The notes under the pieces: generated by a model
What the model was told of the DNA's origin: nothing
Database searches by the model: none
The model's input: the letters and a program-made list of their open reading frames with translations, nothing else
From: an uncultured Lachnospiraceae bacterium
GTDB lineage: Bacteria > Bacillota > Clostridia > Lachnospirales > Lachnospiraceae
Length of the DNA stretch: 26,118 nucleotides
Assembly: GCA_937885345.1 (NCBI GenBank)
Contig: CAKZZH010000046.1
Location: forward strand, 1 to 26,118
Direction of reading: 5' to 3'
Shown: positions 7,858-17,400 of the stretch, in pieces
Layout: every line of letters begins with the position of its first letter
How positions within the stretch are numbered: position 1 is the first letter of the stretch
Translations under genes and position numbers: made by a program

Positions 7858-9628
7858 ATGCGATGCTCTGCGACGTATACAGCTTATAATACAGCCCCTT
7901 CTTCTCCATCAGCTCTTCATGACTTCCTGCTTCCTTGATCATTCCGTCATCGATGTACATGATGATGTCGCAGTTTTTGATCGTCGAGAGACGGTGCGCG
8001 ATGATGAATGATGTACGGCCTTTGAGGAGCTCATTTAAGCCCTTCTGAAGGTCGCGCTCCGTACGCACGTCGATCGAGGAAGTTGCCTCATCAAGAACAA
8101 GGATCTTGGGCGAGGATACAAACGTTCTGGCGAAGGAAATGAGCTGACGCTGCCCCTGTGAGAAAGAACTGCCGCGCTCGTTTACTTCGGTGTTGTAACC
8201 GTCGGGCATTTGACTTATAAAACCATCGGCCTGAACCGTTTTGGCTGCCTCGCGAAGTTCTTCGTCGGTTGCATCGAGTCTTCCGTATCTGATATTGTCG
8301 GCGATCGTTCCGGTAAAGAGGAAAGAATCCTGCATCATAATTCCCATCTGACTTCTGAGGGAATGAAGCGTTACGCCGGAAATATCGACACCGTCGACAA
8401 GCACCTGACCGCTTCCGACATTGTAGAAACGCGAGATAAGGTTGACGATGGTCGATTTACCTGCGCCGGTCGGACCGACAAGAGCAACGGATTGTCCGGG
8501 ATTGACTTTAAAGGAGACATTCTTAAGAACGGGCTTGTCATCCTCATATGCGAAGCAAACGTCCTTGAATTCAACCTCTCCGATGATGGGCTTCATCTCT
8601 GTTGCATCGGGAGCATCATCAACATCTACCGGTTCATCCATTGTCTCGAAGATTCTCTCAAGATATGCGATATTATTTATAAAATCATTATACAGATTCG
8701 AGAGGTTCATTATAGGCATCCAGAATCTGAAAGCATAAGTCGTCATCGCAAGTATCATGCCGACAGGAACGGCAGAGGGTCCGAGTACGGCAAGTGCAAT
8801 AATGTATATCGCCGCTCTTACGGAAACCGAAACGGTATCGGTTACGGGCCATACGATATTGTTGATCCTGACAGCCTTGATCCAGGCTTTCCTGTGCTTA
8901 TCGGCAAGATCTTCGAAAATCTCTGAGTTCTCTTCTTCTCTCGCAAAAATCTTGGTCACTCTTGCTCCGGTGAGGTTCTCCTGGAGATATGCATTCATGT
9001 TTGAACTCTTGTTGGAAACATTCTGCCAGTTTCTTCTCTGAGCCTTTTTCATTGCGATCATAACGCCTGCAAGTACGGGGACACCGGCAAGTATGATAAG
9101 CGAAAGTCTTGGGCTGAGCGTAAACATGAATATCATTACGAATACCATATTTATAAGTTCGAGCACGACATTAAGGAGTCCGTTACTGAGCATGTTCGAA
9201 ACCGAATTGACATAATTGACAACCCTTATAAGGATTTTACCTTGAGGACGATTATCGTAATAAGAGAACGGCAGTTTCTGAAGATGCGCGAACAGATCCT
9301 TACGGATATCGTAAATTATATTCTGGCCGACCTCAGTCATTATTCTCTGCCTTATGGTCGAAAGCGCGATGAAAACCGCAAAACATCCTGCAAGCGCTAT
9401 AACAAGGAGCACGAGCTGTTTGATATTACCGTCGGGTATCGCATGATCGAGTGCGTATTCCGTGATCCTCGGGTTAAGAAGTTCGGATGCGGATGCAACA
9501 GCACTGAGAATAAGTGATATGATCATCTGCTTCTTGTAGCGGCCGATGTATTTGCCGGCACGCTTAAAACTTTTCCAGTTAAAGGGCTGATCGAGTTTCT
9601 CGTCAACACCGTATGTGTTTCTTGCCAT
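7856..9628 (-). CDS. ABC exporter half-transporter, catalytically complete subunit
   Basis: The 590-residue protein has an N-terminal six-helix exporter domain (about residues 25-330) fused to an ATPase domain. Walker A GPTGAGKST starts at residue 385. The signature is FSQGQ rather than LSGGQ. Walker B is ILVLDEAT with catalytic Glu514, and the H-loop His is at 545 in IIAHRLS. With its partner it forms the typical asymmetric heterodimer (compare BmrCD, LmrCD, TM287/288): this subunit gives the complete Walker A/B and H-loop to the active site and the aberrant signature to the degenerate site. The ATG shares one base with the partner's stop (TAATG), implying translational coupling. Substrate unknown; drugs, lipids or peptides are exported by relatives. 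Confidence 0.92.
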   Translation of the reverse strand: MARNTYGVDEKLDQPFNWKSFKRAGKYIGRYKKQMIISLILSAVASASELLNPRITEYALDHAIPDGNIKQLVLLVIALAGCFAVFIALSTIRQRIMTEVGQNIIYDIRKDLFAHLQKLPFSYYDNRPQGKILIRVVNYVNSVSNMLSNGLLNVVLELINMVFVMIFMFTLSPRLSLIILAGVPVLAGVMIAMKKAQRRNWQNVSNKSSNMNAYLQENLTGARVTKIFAREEENSEIFEDLADKHRKAWIKAVRINNIVWPVTDTVSVSVRAAIYIIALAVLGPSAVPVGMILAMTTYAFRFWMPIMNLSNLYNDFINNIAYLERIFETMDEPVDVDDAPDATEMKPIIGEVEFKDVCFAYEDDKPVLKNVSFKVNPGQSVALVGPTGAGKSTIVNLISRFYNVGSGQVLVDGVDISGVTLHSLRSQMGIMMQDSFLFTGTIADNIRYGRLDATDEELREAAKTVQADGFISQMPDGYNTEVNERGSSFSQGQRQLISFARTFVSSPKILVLDEATSSIDVRTERDLQKGLNELLKGRTSFIIAHRLSTIKNCDIIMYIDDGMIKEAGSHEELMEKKGLYYKLYTSQSIA

Positions 9629-11460
9629 TATACTGCACCCCCTTCCTCAAGTCCGTTCTGAAGGGCAAAAATACTGTAGTAATATCCGCGTTTTGCAAGA
9701 AGCTCGTCATGCTTGCCCATTTCGGTAATATGTCCATCGCGGATAATGATTATTTTATCGGCATCCTTCGTTGAAGAGATACGCTGCGCGATGATTATCT
9801 TTGTACACTGAAAATCCAGATTTCGGAGGTTTTCCTGTATAAAATGCTCAGTTTCCATATCAACGGCCGAAGTCGTGTCATCGAGAATAAGGATTGCAGG
9901 CCTTATTGCAAGCGCTCTTGCAAGCGATATTCTCTGCTTCTGTCCGCCGGAGAGTCCAACACCTCTTTCACCAACGATCGTGTCAAAGCCCTGAGGCATA
10001 TGACTTACAAACTCGGTAACAGCCGCAGTTGTGGCAAAATCGCGAACTGTCTTTGCGGACATTTTAGAATTACCATAAGCAATATTGCTGTCGATCGTGT
10101 CGGAATACAAAAGCACATCCTGTGTTGCCATTCCGATATTGCGGCGGAGCTGATCGTATTTGTACTGTCTTACATCGATTCCGTCAACGAGCACCTGCCC
10201 CTCATCCGGATCATAAAATCTGGGAATAAGGCCGATGAGCGATGTTTTACCGCCTCCGGTATCACCCATGATCGCAACGGTTTCACCGGGTTCAACCTTA
10301 AATGACACATTCTTAAGAACGACAGATTCTTTATCGTCCGGGTAAGAGAAGGAAACATTCCTGAACTCTACGCTTCCTGTTATTCTGTGAGCCATGGGCC
10401 AGTTGGTGCACTGTGATTCATCACAGTCCATCGACTCGGGATGGGCCATAACAGCGCTGACGCCCGGACCTTCTTTCATCACGGGCTCCTGCTCGTAAAT
10501 CTCACGCACTTTACCCGCAGCAGCCACATAACGCTGGAATTCGTTAAAAATATTTCCAAGGTTACTCATGGGAGATGCAAGTGTCCAGATAAGTCCCGAA
10601 AAAGCCACATACTGTCCGAAGCTTATTCTTCCGTTAATAATGAAAATACCGCCGACAAGAAGGAGCACGATGTTGAACATACGCACGCTTCCGTCAACAA
10701 TGGGGAAGAATCTGAGCCATGTAAAAGATGTCTCTTTATTGGTTTCACTGTAATCCCTGTTTACTTTGTCAAACTTCTCTATCTCATACTCTTCACGCGC
10801 AAACGCCTTAACTATACGGTTTCCGGAGATGTTCTCCTGCGTCGCCGTATTCATATCCGAAAGTTTCTCACGAAGCAAAGCATGCATCGGTCCTATTTTC
10901 TTACGGAAGAAGTACATAGTAATAAATACAATGGGGCAAATGGTCATAATGATTATCGCCATAAGCCAGTCTATATAGAAGTAATAAATTATACTTACCG
11001 TGAAGAGCACGATACACTCAACAAGCATCCTTATTACCCAGGCGCACATATGCCTTATGGCATCAAGATCTCCGGTCATTCTTGTCATAAGATCACCGGT
11101 CCTGTACTTATTATAAAATTGCATATCCTGGTTCTCGACCTTGCGGAAAAGCTTAGTCCTCAAATTATACACAAGGAACTGACTGACATGCTCGTATGTC
11201 ATATTGGCACCGTATGCAATCGCTCCTCGTAAAACAGTACCTCCAACCATGCAGGCAACAAGAATGAACAGGAGAGTCATATTGTTCTCCCTGTTATATG
11301 CCGCCTCATCTCCGGTAAGAAAGAGGTCTATTATTTTCTGGGAAAATACCGGAACTACCAGTTGCATGAGGTTAACTATCACGGTGCATGTAAGAGCGCA
11401 CACATAGGCAAAATGTCGCCCTTTGATATTTGCCCACAACCATCTGAATTGTTCTCGCAT
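9628..11460 (-). CDS. ABC exporter half-transporter, degenerate-site subunit
   Basis: The 610-residue protein has an exporter membrane domain followed by an ATPase domain. Walker A is GDTGGGKT at 399-406 and the signature is canonical LSGGQ. Walker B ends in Asp-Asp (ILILDD, 527-528), so the catalytic Glu is replaced, and the H-loop His is replaced by Gln559 in IIIAQRIS. These changes mark it as the degenerate half of a heterodimeric exporter, supplying the good signature to the partner's active site. Between the two domains a linker of about 25 residues near 331-352 carries two cysteines (MDCDESQC), longer than usual. The ATG follows AAGAGGAG. It is the first gene of a two-gene operon with a good promoter at 11498-11525. 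Confidence 0.92.
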   Translation of the reverse strand: MREQFRWLWANIKGRHFAYVCALTCTVIVNLMQLVVPVFSQKIIDLFLTGDEAAYNRENNMTLLFILVACMVGGTVLRGAIAYGANMTYEHVSQFLVYNLRTKLFRKVENQDMQFYNKYRTGDLMTRMTGDLDAIRHMCAWVIRMLVECIVLFTVSIIYYFYIDWLMAIIIMTICPIVFITMYFFRKKIGPMHALLREKLSDMNTATQENISGNRIVKAFAREEYEIEKFDKVNRDYSETNKETSFTWLRFFPIVDGSVRMFNIVLLLVGGIFIINGRISFGQYVAFSGLIWTLASPMSNLGNIFNEFQRYVAAAGKVREIYEQEPVMKEGPGVSAVMAHPESMDCDESQCTNWPMAHRITGSVEFRNVSFSYPDDKESVVLKNVSFKVEPGETVAIMGDTGGGKTSLIGLIPRFYDPDEGQVLVDGIDVRQYKYDQLRRNIGMATQDVLLYSDTIDSNIAYGNSKMSAKTVRDFATTAAVTEFVSHMPQGFDTIVGERGVGLSGGQKQRISLARALAIRPAILILDDTTSAVDMETEHFIQENLRNLDFQCTKIIIAQRISSTKDADKIIIIRDGHITEMGKHDELLAKRGYYYSIFALQNGLEEGGAV

Positions 11461-11497
11461 AACACTACTCCTCTTAATAACTTTGGTGGTATGCCTT

Positions 11498-11525
11498 ATT
11501 ATAGAGAGAATAAAATAAAAATCAA
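11498..11525 (-). promoter_or_regulatory. Sigma-A promoter of the ABC exporter operon
   Basis: On minus: TTGATT (11525-11520), 16-nt spacer, perfect TATAAT (11503-11498). It lies 38 bp before the start at 11460 with the ribosome site in between. Confidence 0.65.
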
Positions 11526-11548
11526 CCGATAATATTCAATTTTAAGCA

Positions 11549-11577
11549 TTGCCGTTATACACGATATATGATAGGAT
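11549..11577 (+). promoter_or_regulatory. Candidate promoter of the HD-GYP gene
   Basis: TTGCCG (11549-11554), 17-nt spacer, TAGGAT (11572-11577), about 137 bp before the ATG. The 253-bp divergent gap (11461-11713) is AT-rich and otherwise featureless; I see no c-di-GMP riboswitch in the leader. Other weak -10-like sequences lie closer to the gene, so this choice is tentative. Confidence 0.35.
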
Positions 11578-11713
11578 TATCTCATAACAGGTCTAATTTA
11601 CAGTAAGTATTTGGAATAGGTTTTTACAATTTTTTGTGTTTAAAATATTGCTCTTTTTTTCGAACAATTATTAAGTTACTGATTATTTTACATACGAAAG
11701 GAAGGATAGCGCA

Positions 11714-13429
11714 ATGCATCCTGTTCAAATCTACTATATAATTCTTCTTTTTTTGTCCGTAGTATTTACGCTCATATATACCTATATGTGGCATAAACAT
11801 TTCAGTGTTTATTTCTCACTTATCTTCGCTTTTATCCCGGTCGCAAATATCGGTTATTTGTCTACCTCTATGGCCACGAACCTCGAGGAAGCGCTTATGG
11901 CTACCAAAATCGTATATTTTGGCGGCTGTTATCTCGTGCTTTTTATTACCTTCTATATATTTGACATGTGCCATGTAAAGCTCCCAAAAGCCCTCAAAAT
12001 CATTATGATTGCCCTCAGTACTATTATCTATGCTTTTGTTCTCACAATTGAAAGAGGGCATCTTTTCTATGATGAAGTATCTTTTTCAATCAACGAAAAC
12101 TCACTTCCCGTCCTTACCAAGACCTACGGCCCGGTCCATACGCTGTTCTATATTTTTGTGGGGATCTGTTTTATAACAGGCTTTACCACGATAATCTACT
12201 CATATTTTAAGAAGAGAAATGTCTCAAGGCGGATCATATGGCTGCTGTTTATTCCCGAATTCCTTGCCGCATTTGCATTCTTTGTGATCAGACTCTTTAT
12301 CAAGGATATTGAATTTACTCCTATGGCTTATGTTTTTGCGCAGGTGATGTATATATTGATCGGCCACTACATCTGCATTTACAACGTTACCGATACAGCA
12401 ATCGATACGCTTGTCGAAAGCGGTGCAACGGGTTTCATATCTTTTGATTTCAATATGAACTATCTGGGAAGTACTTCTACCGCAAGAAAGATTTTTCCAG
12501 AGTTAAGGAATCTTACAATCGACAAGCCGCTTAAGCGCGATCCAAAGCTCTATGATCGCTTTGCTCCCTGGATCAAAGAATACGCCATGGATGATACTCA
12601 CGGCAAAAACTATTACACCCACGACGAACATATATATCTCGTGGACATCAACCACCTGATCCACGAAGGCAAATCCAACGGTTACCAGTTCGTCATCACC
12701 GATGACACCAAGAATCAGAAATATATTGAGCTTATAGACAATTACAATTCGAACCTTGAAAAGGAAGTTAAAGAGAAAACTGCAGATATCATAGCCATGC
12801 ACAATAACCTGATAAGAAGTATGGCTATGCTCGTTGAAAGCAGGGACAATTCCACCGGCGGTCACATAGTCAGAACCAGTGACGTTGTTGAGATCCTTAT
12901 GGATGAGATAATGAAGGATACGGATTTTATCGAACAAAACGGTATAACCGAAGAATTCAAACGCGATATCATCAAAGCGGCGCCGCTTCACGACATCGGT
13001 AAAATATCCGTCGAAGACGATGTTCTTAAAAAGCCCGGCAGGTTTAATGACGAGGAATTCGAGAAAATGAAGCAGCACGCTCCGGAAGGCGCAAGAGTTC
13101 TCCATTCGATACTTAAGGATACCACAGACGATTCTTTCAAGAAGCTCGCAGAAAACGTTGCTCACTATCATCACGAGAGAATGGACGGTTCCGGTTATCC
13201 GGACCACCTCATTGCCGATCAGATACCTATGGAAGCGCGAATAATGGCCATCGCAGACGTATACGATGCGCTGGTAAGCAAGAGAGTTTATAAGGACAGT
13301 ATGTCCTTTGAGAAGGCCGATGAAATAATAATGGAAAGTATGGGCAAGCATTTCGATAAGAGACTCGAGAAATTCTACATAGCCGCCCGCCCGAGAATAG
13401 AAGAATATTACAGCAAAATAAGCGAATAA
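11714..13429 (+). CDS. Membrane-anchored HD-GYP domain protein, probable c-di-GMP phosphodiesterase
   Basis: The 571-residue protein begins with about seven membrane helices (residues 1-225), like the 7TM sensor modules of histidine kinases. A PAS-like segment follows (about 230-335), then a coiled-coil-like linker rich in Glu and Lys (about 340-365), then an HD-GYP domain. Visible metal and catalytic positions are His384 in GGHIVR, HD at 426-427 in HDIGKI, His455-region HAPEGARVL, HH at 486-487 and GYP at 494-496. The family hydrolyses c-di-GMP to pGpG or GMP; an intact GYP supports activity. The ATG follows AAGGAAGG. The gene converges on the kinase/receiver operon, its stop lying in an inverted repeat. 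What the membrane module senses is unknown. Confidence 0.9.
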   Translation: MHPVQIYYIILLFLSVVFTLIYTYMWHKHFSVYFSLIFAFIPVANIGYLSTSMATNLEEALMATKIVYFGGCYLVLFITFYIFDMCHVKLPKALKIIMIALSTIIYAFVLTIERGHLFYDEVSFSINENSLPVLTKTYGPVHTLFYIFVGICFITGFTTIIYSYFKKRNVSRRIIWLLFIPEFLAAFAFFVIRLFIKDIEFTPMAYVFAQVMYILIGHYICIYNVTDTAIDTLVESGATGFISFDFNMNYLGSTSTARKIFPELRNLTIDKPLKRDPKLYDRFAPWIKEYAMDDTHGKNYYTHDEHIYLVDINHLIHEGKSNGYQFVITDDTKNQKYIELIDNYNSNLEKEVKEKTADIIAMHNNLIRSMAMLVESRDNSTGGHIVRTSDVVEILMDEIMKDTDFIEQNGITEEFKRDIIKAAPLHDIGKISVEDDVLKKPGRFNDEEFEKMKQHAPEGARVLHSILKDTTDDSFKKLAENVAHYHHERMDGSGYPDHLIADQIPMEARIMAIADVYDALVSKRVYKDSMSFEKADEIIMESMGKHFDKRLEKFYIAARPRIEEYYSKISE

Positions 13430-13467
13430 TAAAGTCGTGCGTCCCATCTGGTGGCGCACGACTTTAT
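13429..13467. terminator. Perfect 13-bp inverted repeat between convergent genes
   Basis: ATAAAGTCGTGCG (13429-13441) pairs with CGCACGACTTTAT (13455-13467) around a 13-base loop. It starts on the last base of the HD-GYP stop codon, so it can terminate that transcript, though the following T stretch is weak. One arm is also the YKVVR codons of the DUF6472 gene on the other strand. Confidence 0.55.
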
Positions 13468-13621
13468 AATCGTCTCTGTACTGAAAATACGGGCAATTCT
13501 TGTTGCTGCCGGTTATAAACCGATACATCTCATCTTCATCAAGATTCATTGTGCAATAATATGTGTCGTCATCTTCATCATATTCAAGATATCCGCACAT
13601 ATCGCAATTATCTGCTGCCAT
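13445..13621 (-). CDS. DUF6472-like small cysteine protein, stop codon missing
   Basis: The first 59 codons encode a recognisable DUF6472-type protein: CDMC (6-9), Cys23, the LDEDEMYRF stretch (27-35), NCPYF (42-46) and a final YKVVRHQM. Four cysteines in this spacing suggest metal binding. The family is, from memory, common in Lachnospiraceae and normally ends right after this last motif; its function is unknown. Here no stop follows: the frame runs on across the inverted repeat and antisense through the HD-GYP gene to a stop at 12503, giving a 372-residue reading frame. I give only the conserved part. The ATG follows AGAGGT with six-base spacing and lies 53 bp after the receiver gene, so it is probably last in the kinase operon. 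It may be damaged or extended. Confidence 0.6.
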
Positions 13622-13674
13622 AAAAGCACCTCTGTCTATTCATTCTTGGATTCGTAATGATCATCAAAACATCC

Positions 13675-14439
13675 TTACATTTTACGGCTCGCGAAGAAAG
13701 TGTCTATTTTATCGATGAGCTCCATCTTCTGAATCGTCTTAAGAAGATAACCTTCAGGCTTAAGGCTTACGACCTGCACAACGCTGGCTTTGTCGCTCTT
13801 ACCCGTAAGGAAAATAACCGGAATACTCCTGGTCTTCTCTTCGCTTCTGAGCATCTCAAGCACCTGCGGACCGGTTGTAACAGGCATCTCGAAATCCAGC
13901 AGAATAAGATCCGCCTTATTATTCGTAAGCCACGCAATTGCCTGAACACCCGAATTGGCCATTGATACTTTGTATCTGTCTCTGAGCCATTCTCTGATAA
14001 GTCCCATATATGTAGGATCGTCATCAACAATAAGAATACTCTTCCTGCTGCTGCCGGAAATCTTTTCTCCCTCTTCATTGAGATAATCGACAAAATCATC
14101 ATTGTTAAGAGGTCTCGTAAAAGCCTTGTTAATATGCCTTTCTCCGATTGCTTTGGTAAATATTTCGTTATCGCCCTTATCGCCGATCACTATGATCTGT
14201 CTGTCGGTATCATTTAATTTGTCCCTGAGGAAAGTGGAAAGTTTGTCGGGCAAAATCTCCTCCGCCTCCAGATAATAAATAAGGATTCCGTCTTTTCCCC
14301 AATTGTCCTCTATATCATCAATATTGGCAGGAACGTATTTGGCGGTGTATCCCTCATTACCTAGTTTTCCGACAAGTGCTCTTATAAGAAAGCTTTCCTT
14401 CCGCCCGATCACGATAACATTACCACTACTCTTTACCAT
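13675..14439 (-). CDS. Response regulator with degenerate and intact receiver domains, no output domain
   Basis: The 254-residue protein has two receiver-like halves. The C-terminal half (about 133-252) is a complete REC domain: acidic cluster at 139-141 in IVDDDP, phospho-acceptor Asp182 in LLDFEMP, Thr212 and Lys234. The N-terminal half (about 6-122) has receiver-like beta/alpha periodicity but YYL where the phospho-Asp should be, so it looks like a pseudo-receiver. There is no DNA-binding, GGDEF or other effector domain. It starts 15 bp after the hybrid kinase stop, with GGAG before the ATG, so it is very probably the kinase's partner, taking phosphate from the Hpt domain. Output must be through protein contact. 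Confidence 0.87.
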   Translation of the reverse strand: MVKSSGNVIVIGRKESFLIRALVGKLGNEGYTAKYVPANIDDIEDNWGKDGILIYYLEAEEILPDKLSTFLRDKLNDTDRQIIVIGDKGDNEIFTKAIGERHINKAFTRPLNNDDFVDYLNEEGEKISGSSRKSILIVDDDPTYMGLIREWLRDRYKVSMANSGVQAIAWLTNNKADLILLDFEMPVTTGPQVLEMLRSEEKTRSIPVIFLTGKSDKASVVQVVSLKPEGYLLKTIQKMELIDKIDTFFASRKM

Positions 14440-14454
14440 ATCCCGTCTCCATGA

Positions 14455-17400
14455 TTATATTTCTTTGAGTATTTCCGACATCTCTTCCCATTTAAGCTGT
14501 TTAAGAAGAGTCTCAAGTTTGGTCATACGCTTTGCATCCTCAGCAGGAAGTGCATAGTCTTTGAGGGAAACAATTACCATCTCCGCCGAATCATAATCCA
14601 TCATAGGAACAAATTCGCCAAGCGCCTCATAAGCATCGGAAAGCATAGCCGGATCAATGGGCTTTTTGCCTCCATCACCCTTCTCGAAGACCTCGCCTAG
14701 TCTCGGGATGTATGCAAGATATTTCTCCATCATCTCATCATTATTGGCACGTATATATTCTATATTACCATCTTTTCCCGCATCTTCCAAGTGCAGAGCG
14801 AGAGAAGAAAGTTCCGAAGCTCCGATTATTCTCGCTGAGCTCTTTAAAGCGTGTACTTTAATCGTATAGAACTTCCAGTCCTCGTTATCGTACGCCTCTT
14901 TGATCTCATCCGACTTCTCTGTAAGTGTATTATAAAATGTTTCAAGTGTCGAGAGAAATAATTTCTTGGAGCCGCAGTTTTTAATTCCCCGGCTCACATC
15001 GATCCCGATAACATTTGTAAGGGTATCGAGAAGCGCCGTTTCGTTCTCGCTCAGATCCTCTGTTAAAGAGCTTTGTATCATATCCATATGTTCCCTCGGA
15101 TCAAGAACAAGATCTTCGGGAAGATATTTCATGATAGTGGTTTCAAGCTTCCTTGAATCAATCGGCTTGGCAAGATATCCCTGGAAGCCCTCGTTAACGT
15201 AAAATGCGTCTCCGCTGGTCGCGGCATTGGCTGTAAGAGCGATAACCGGAAGTGTGGTAAAGAATTTATGTATTTCGTGTACGGTCTCCACTCCGTCCAT
15301 TTCAGGCATCATATGATCAAGGAATACTATATCGTAACAGGACTTTGCTCCGGTCGCCGAATATTTGGCATTATCCGAAAGTTTCTCAAGACACTCCTTG
15401 CCGCTCATCGCAGTTTCAATCTGAACCCGGGTTATTTTAAGGAGACCTTTTATAACCTGAAGATTCATATCGTTATCGTCGACAACGAGTACCTTTGCTT
15501 TGGGTGCAACAAAAAGCGGAATATATGTGCCCTCATCATCACTCATATTATCATCATTATATTCACCGATCGGTGTTTTATCTATTATTCTCTGTTTTAC
15601 TTCAAAATAGAAAATCGAGCCCTTGCCATATTCGCTTTCCACCTTGAGATCGCTTCCCATAAGCTCCGCAAACTGCTTTGAGATATCAAGTCCAAGACCG
15701 GTTCCCTGAATACCGCTGTTTTTCTTCTCATCAAGTCTCTCGAAAGCAGAGAAGAGTTTATCCATATCCTCAGGCTTAATACCGATACCGGTATCGCTTA
15801 CGCTGTAAAGTATCCTGCAATATTCACCATCGTTTTCAAGTGCTTTGACCTTCAGGGTAAAGGAGCCTTCGGGAGTGTATTTTACGGCATTGGTGAGAAG
15901 GTTAAGGACTATCTGTTTTATCTTGCCCTGGTCCGCATATAGCCTTGTCGGGAGATCGGGATCGATCTCCTGATTAAATACAAGGTCCTTCTCGTTGGCT
16001 CTTACTTTGATCATTGTCGAAACCGAACGGACAAGCTCCTTTGTGTCATACTCTTCCTCGACCAGCTTCATTTTACCGGACTCGGCCTTGGAGAGATCAA
16101 GGATGTCATTTACAAGGCTGAGAAGTGACTCCGATGCGCGCTTGATAGAACCGGCGTAACTTACGACAGTACGTGAATAATCCTCAACATTCTGCGTCCT
16201 GTCTTCTCTTATTATCATTTCGTCCATACCCATTATGGTATTGATGGGGGTTCGGATCTCATGAGACATATTGGCAAGAAAGCGGGACTTTGCGGAATTG
16301 GCGCGCTCCGCTTCTTCCTTGGCCTCTCTGATCTGGTCATACTGCCTGCTTATAATGGTTATGTGCATTATCTTCCACACAAGGAAAGCGGCAGATGCGA
16401 CAGCGAGAGCAACCAGGATCATCCTGACAGCAAAAAGCTCATAGAAATATGCTTTCTTCTCCACCTGATACACCGCTTCCTTTAAAACGCATTTACCGGA
16501 TGTATCAAGCACTTCTATATGCAATTTATATTTTCCGTACGGCAGATTGGTATAATCGATCTTGTGAAGATCCTGCTGGTACATTTCGGTTCCGTCATCC
16601 TCAAGCCCTTCAAAATACACATGAATAAGAGGATTGGAAATAACATAGTTAAGGACGGCAACGCTTATCTGCACCTTCTTTGACCCGGCAGGGATCACGT
16701 ATTTACCGTCACCATTCGGAGTAATCTCGGTATTGCCTGCAACAATCGAATTAAGACCGATTAAATAATTATCCTGATTAAGTGAATTGTACCCTTCGAT
16801 CGTTACGCTTCTTACACCATCCGTACAGCAAAGGAGCATACTCTCATCATCCTTACGGTACAGATTCCACGCATTTGCTGTAAGAGAAGTATTAAAGCCT
16901 CTCGAATAATCAAGAAGCACATATCTGTATTCACCGTCCGCAAGCAGATCCTCAAGTTTAACAATATATATTCCCGCACTTGATAAAACCCATGCATCAC
17001 CGGTAGTGGTTATAAAAACATCATAATTGTTGGTATAAGGAAAATTCTCAAGTTTCCTTATCGTATCTCCTGTCTGATAATATAGCGCATTACTTGTAAC
17101 ATAGATAAAACCGTCGGGACATTCTATGATCTTCAGAACGACCAATGATCCCAGCCCGTCTTCAATCCCAATGTGTTTGACAACTTCACGGTCCTTTATA
17201 ATATAGATACCGTTACCATCCGAGCCTGCCATAATGCTTCCGTCGTCGAGTTCGATCATGGTCAGAAACTGGGGTGCTATAAGGCCGTTTTCTTCACCAA
17301 GAGTATATTCCACGCGGTTGTTCTTGATATAGTTAAGACCTGCATTACTTGCGGCTACTACGGTTCCGTCGGAAAGCACCAAAGCAAGCCTGAATCTTCC

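Noticed and set aside
11578..11713. c-di-GMP riboswitch upstream of the HD-GYP gene
   Set aside because: The leader is AT-rich with no GC-rich paired domains or recognisable aptamer motifs.
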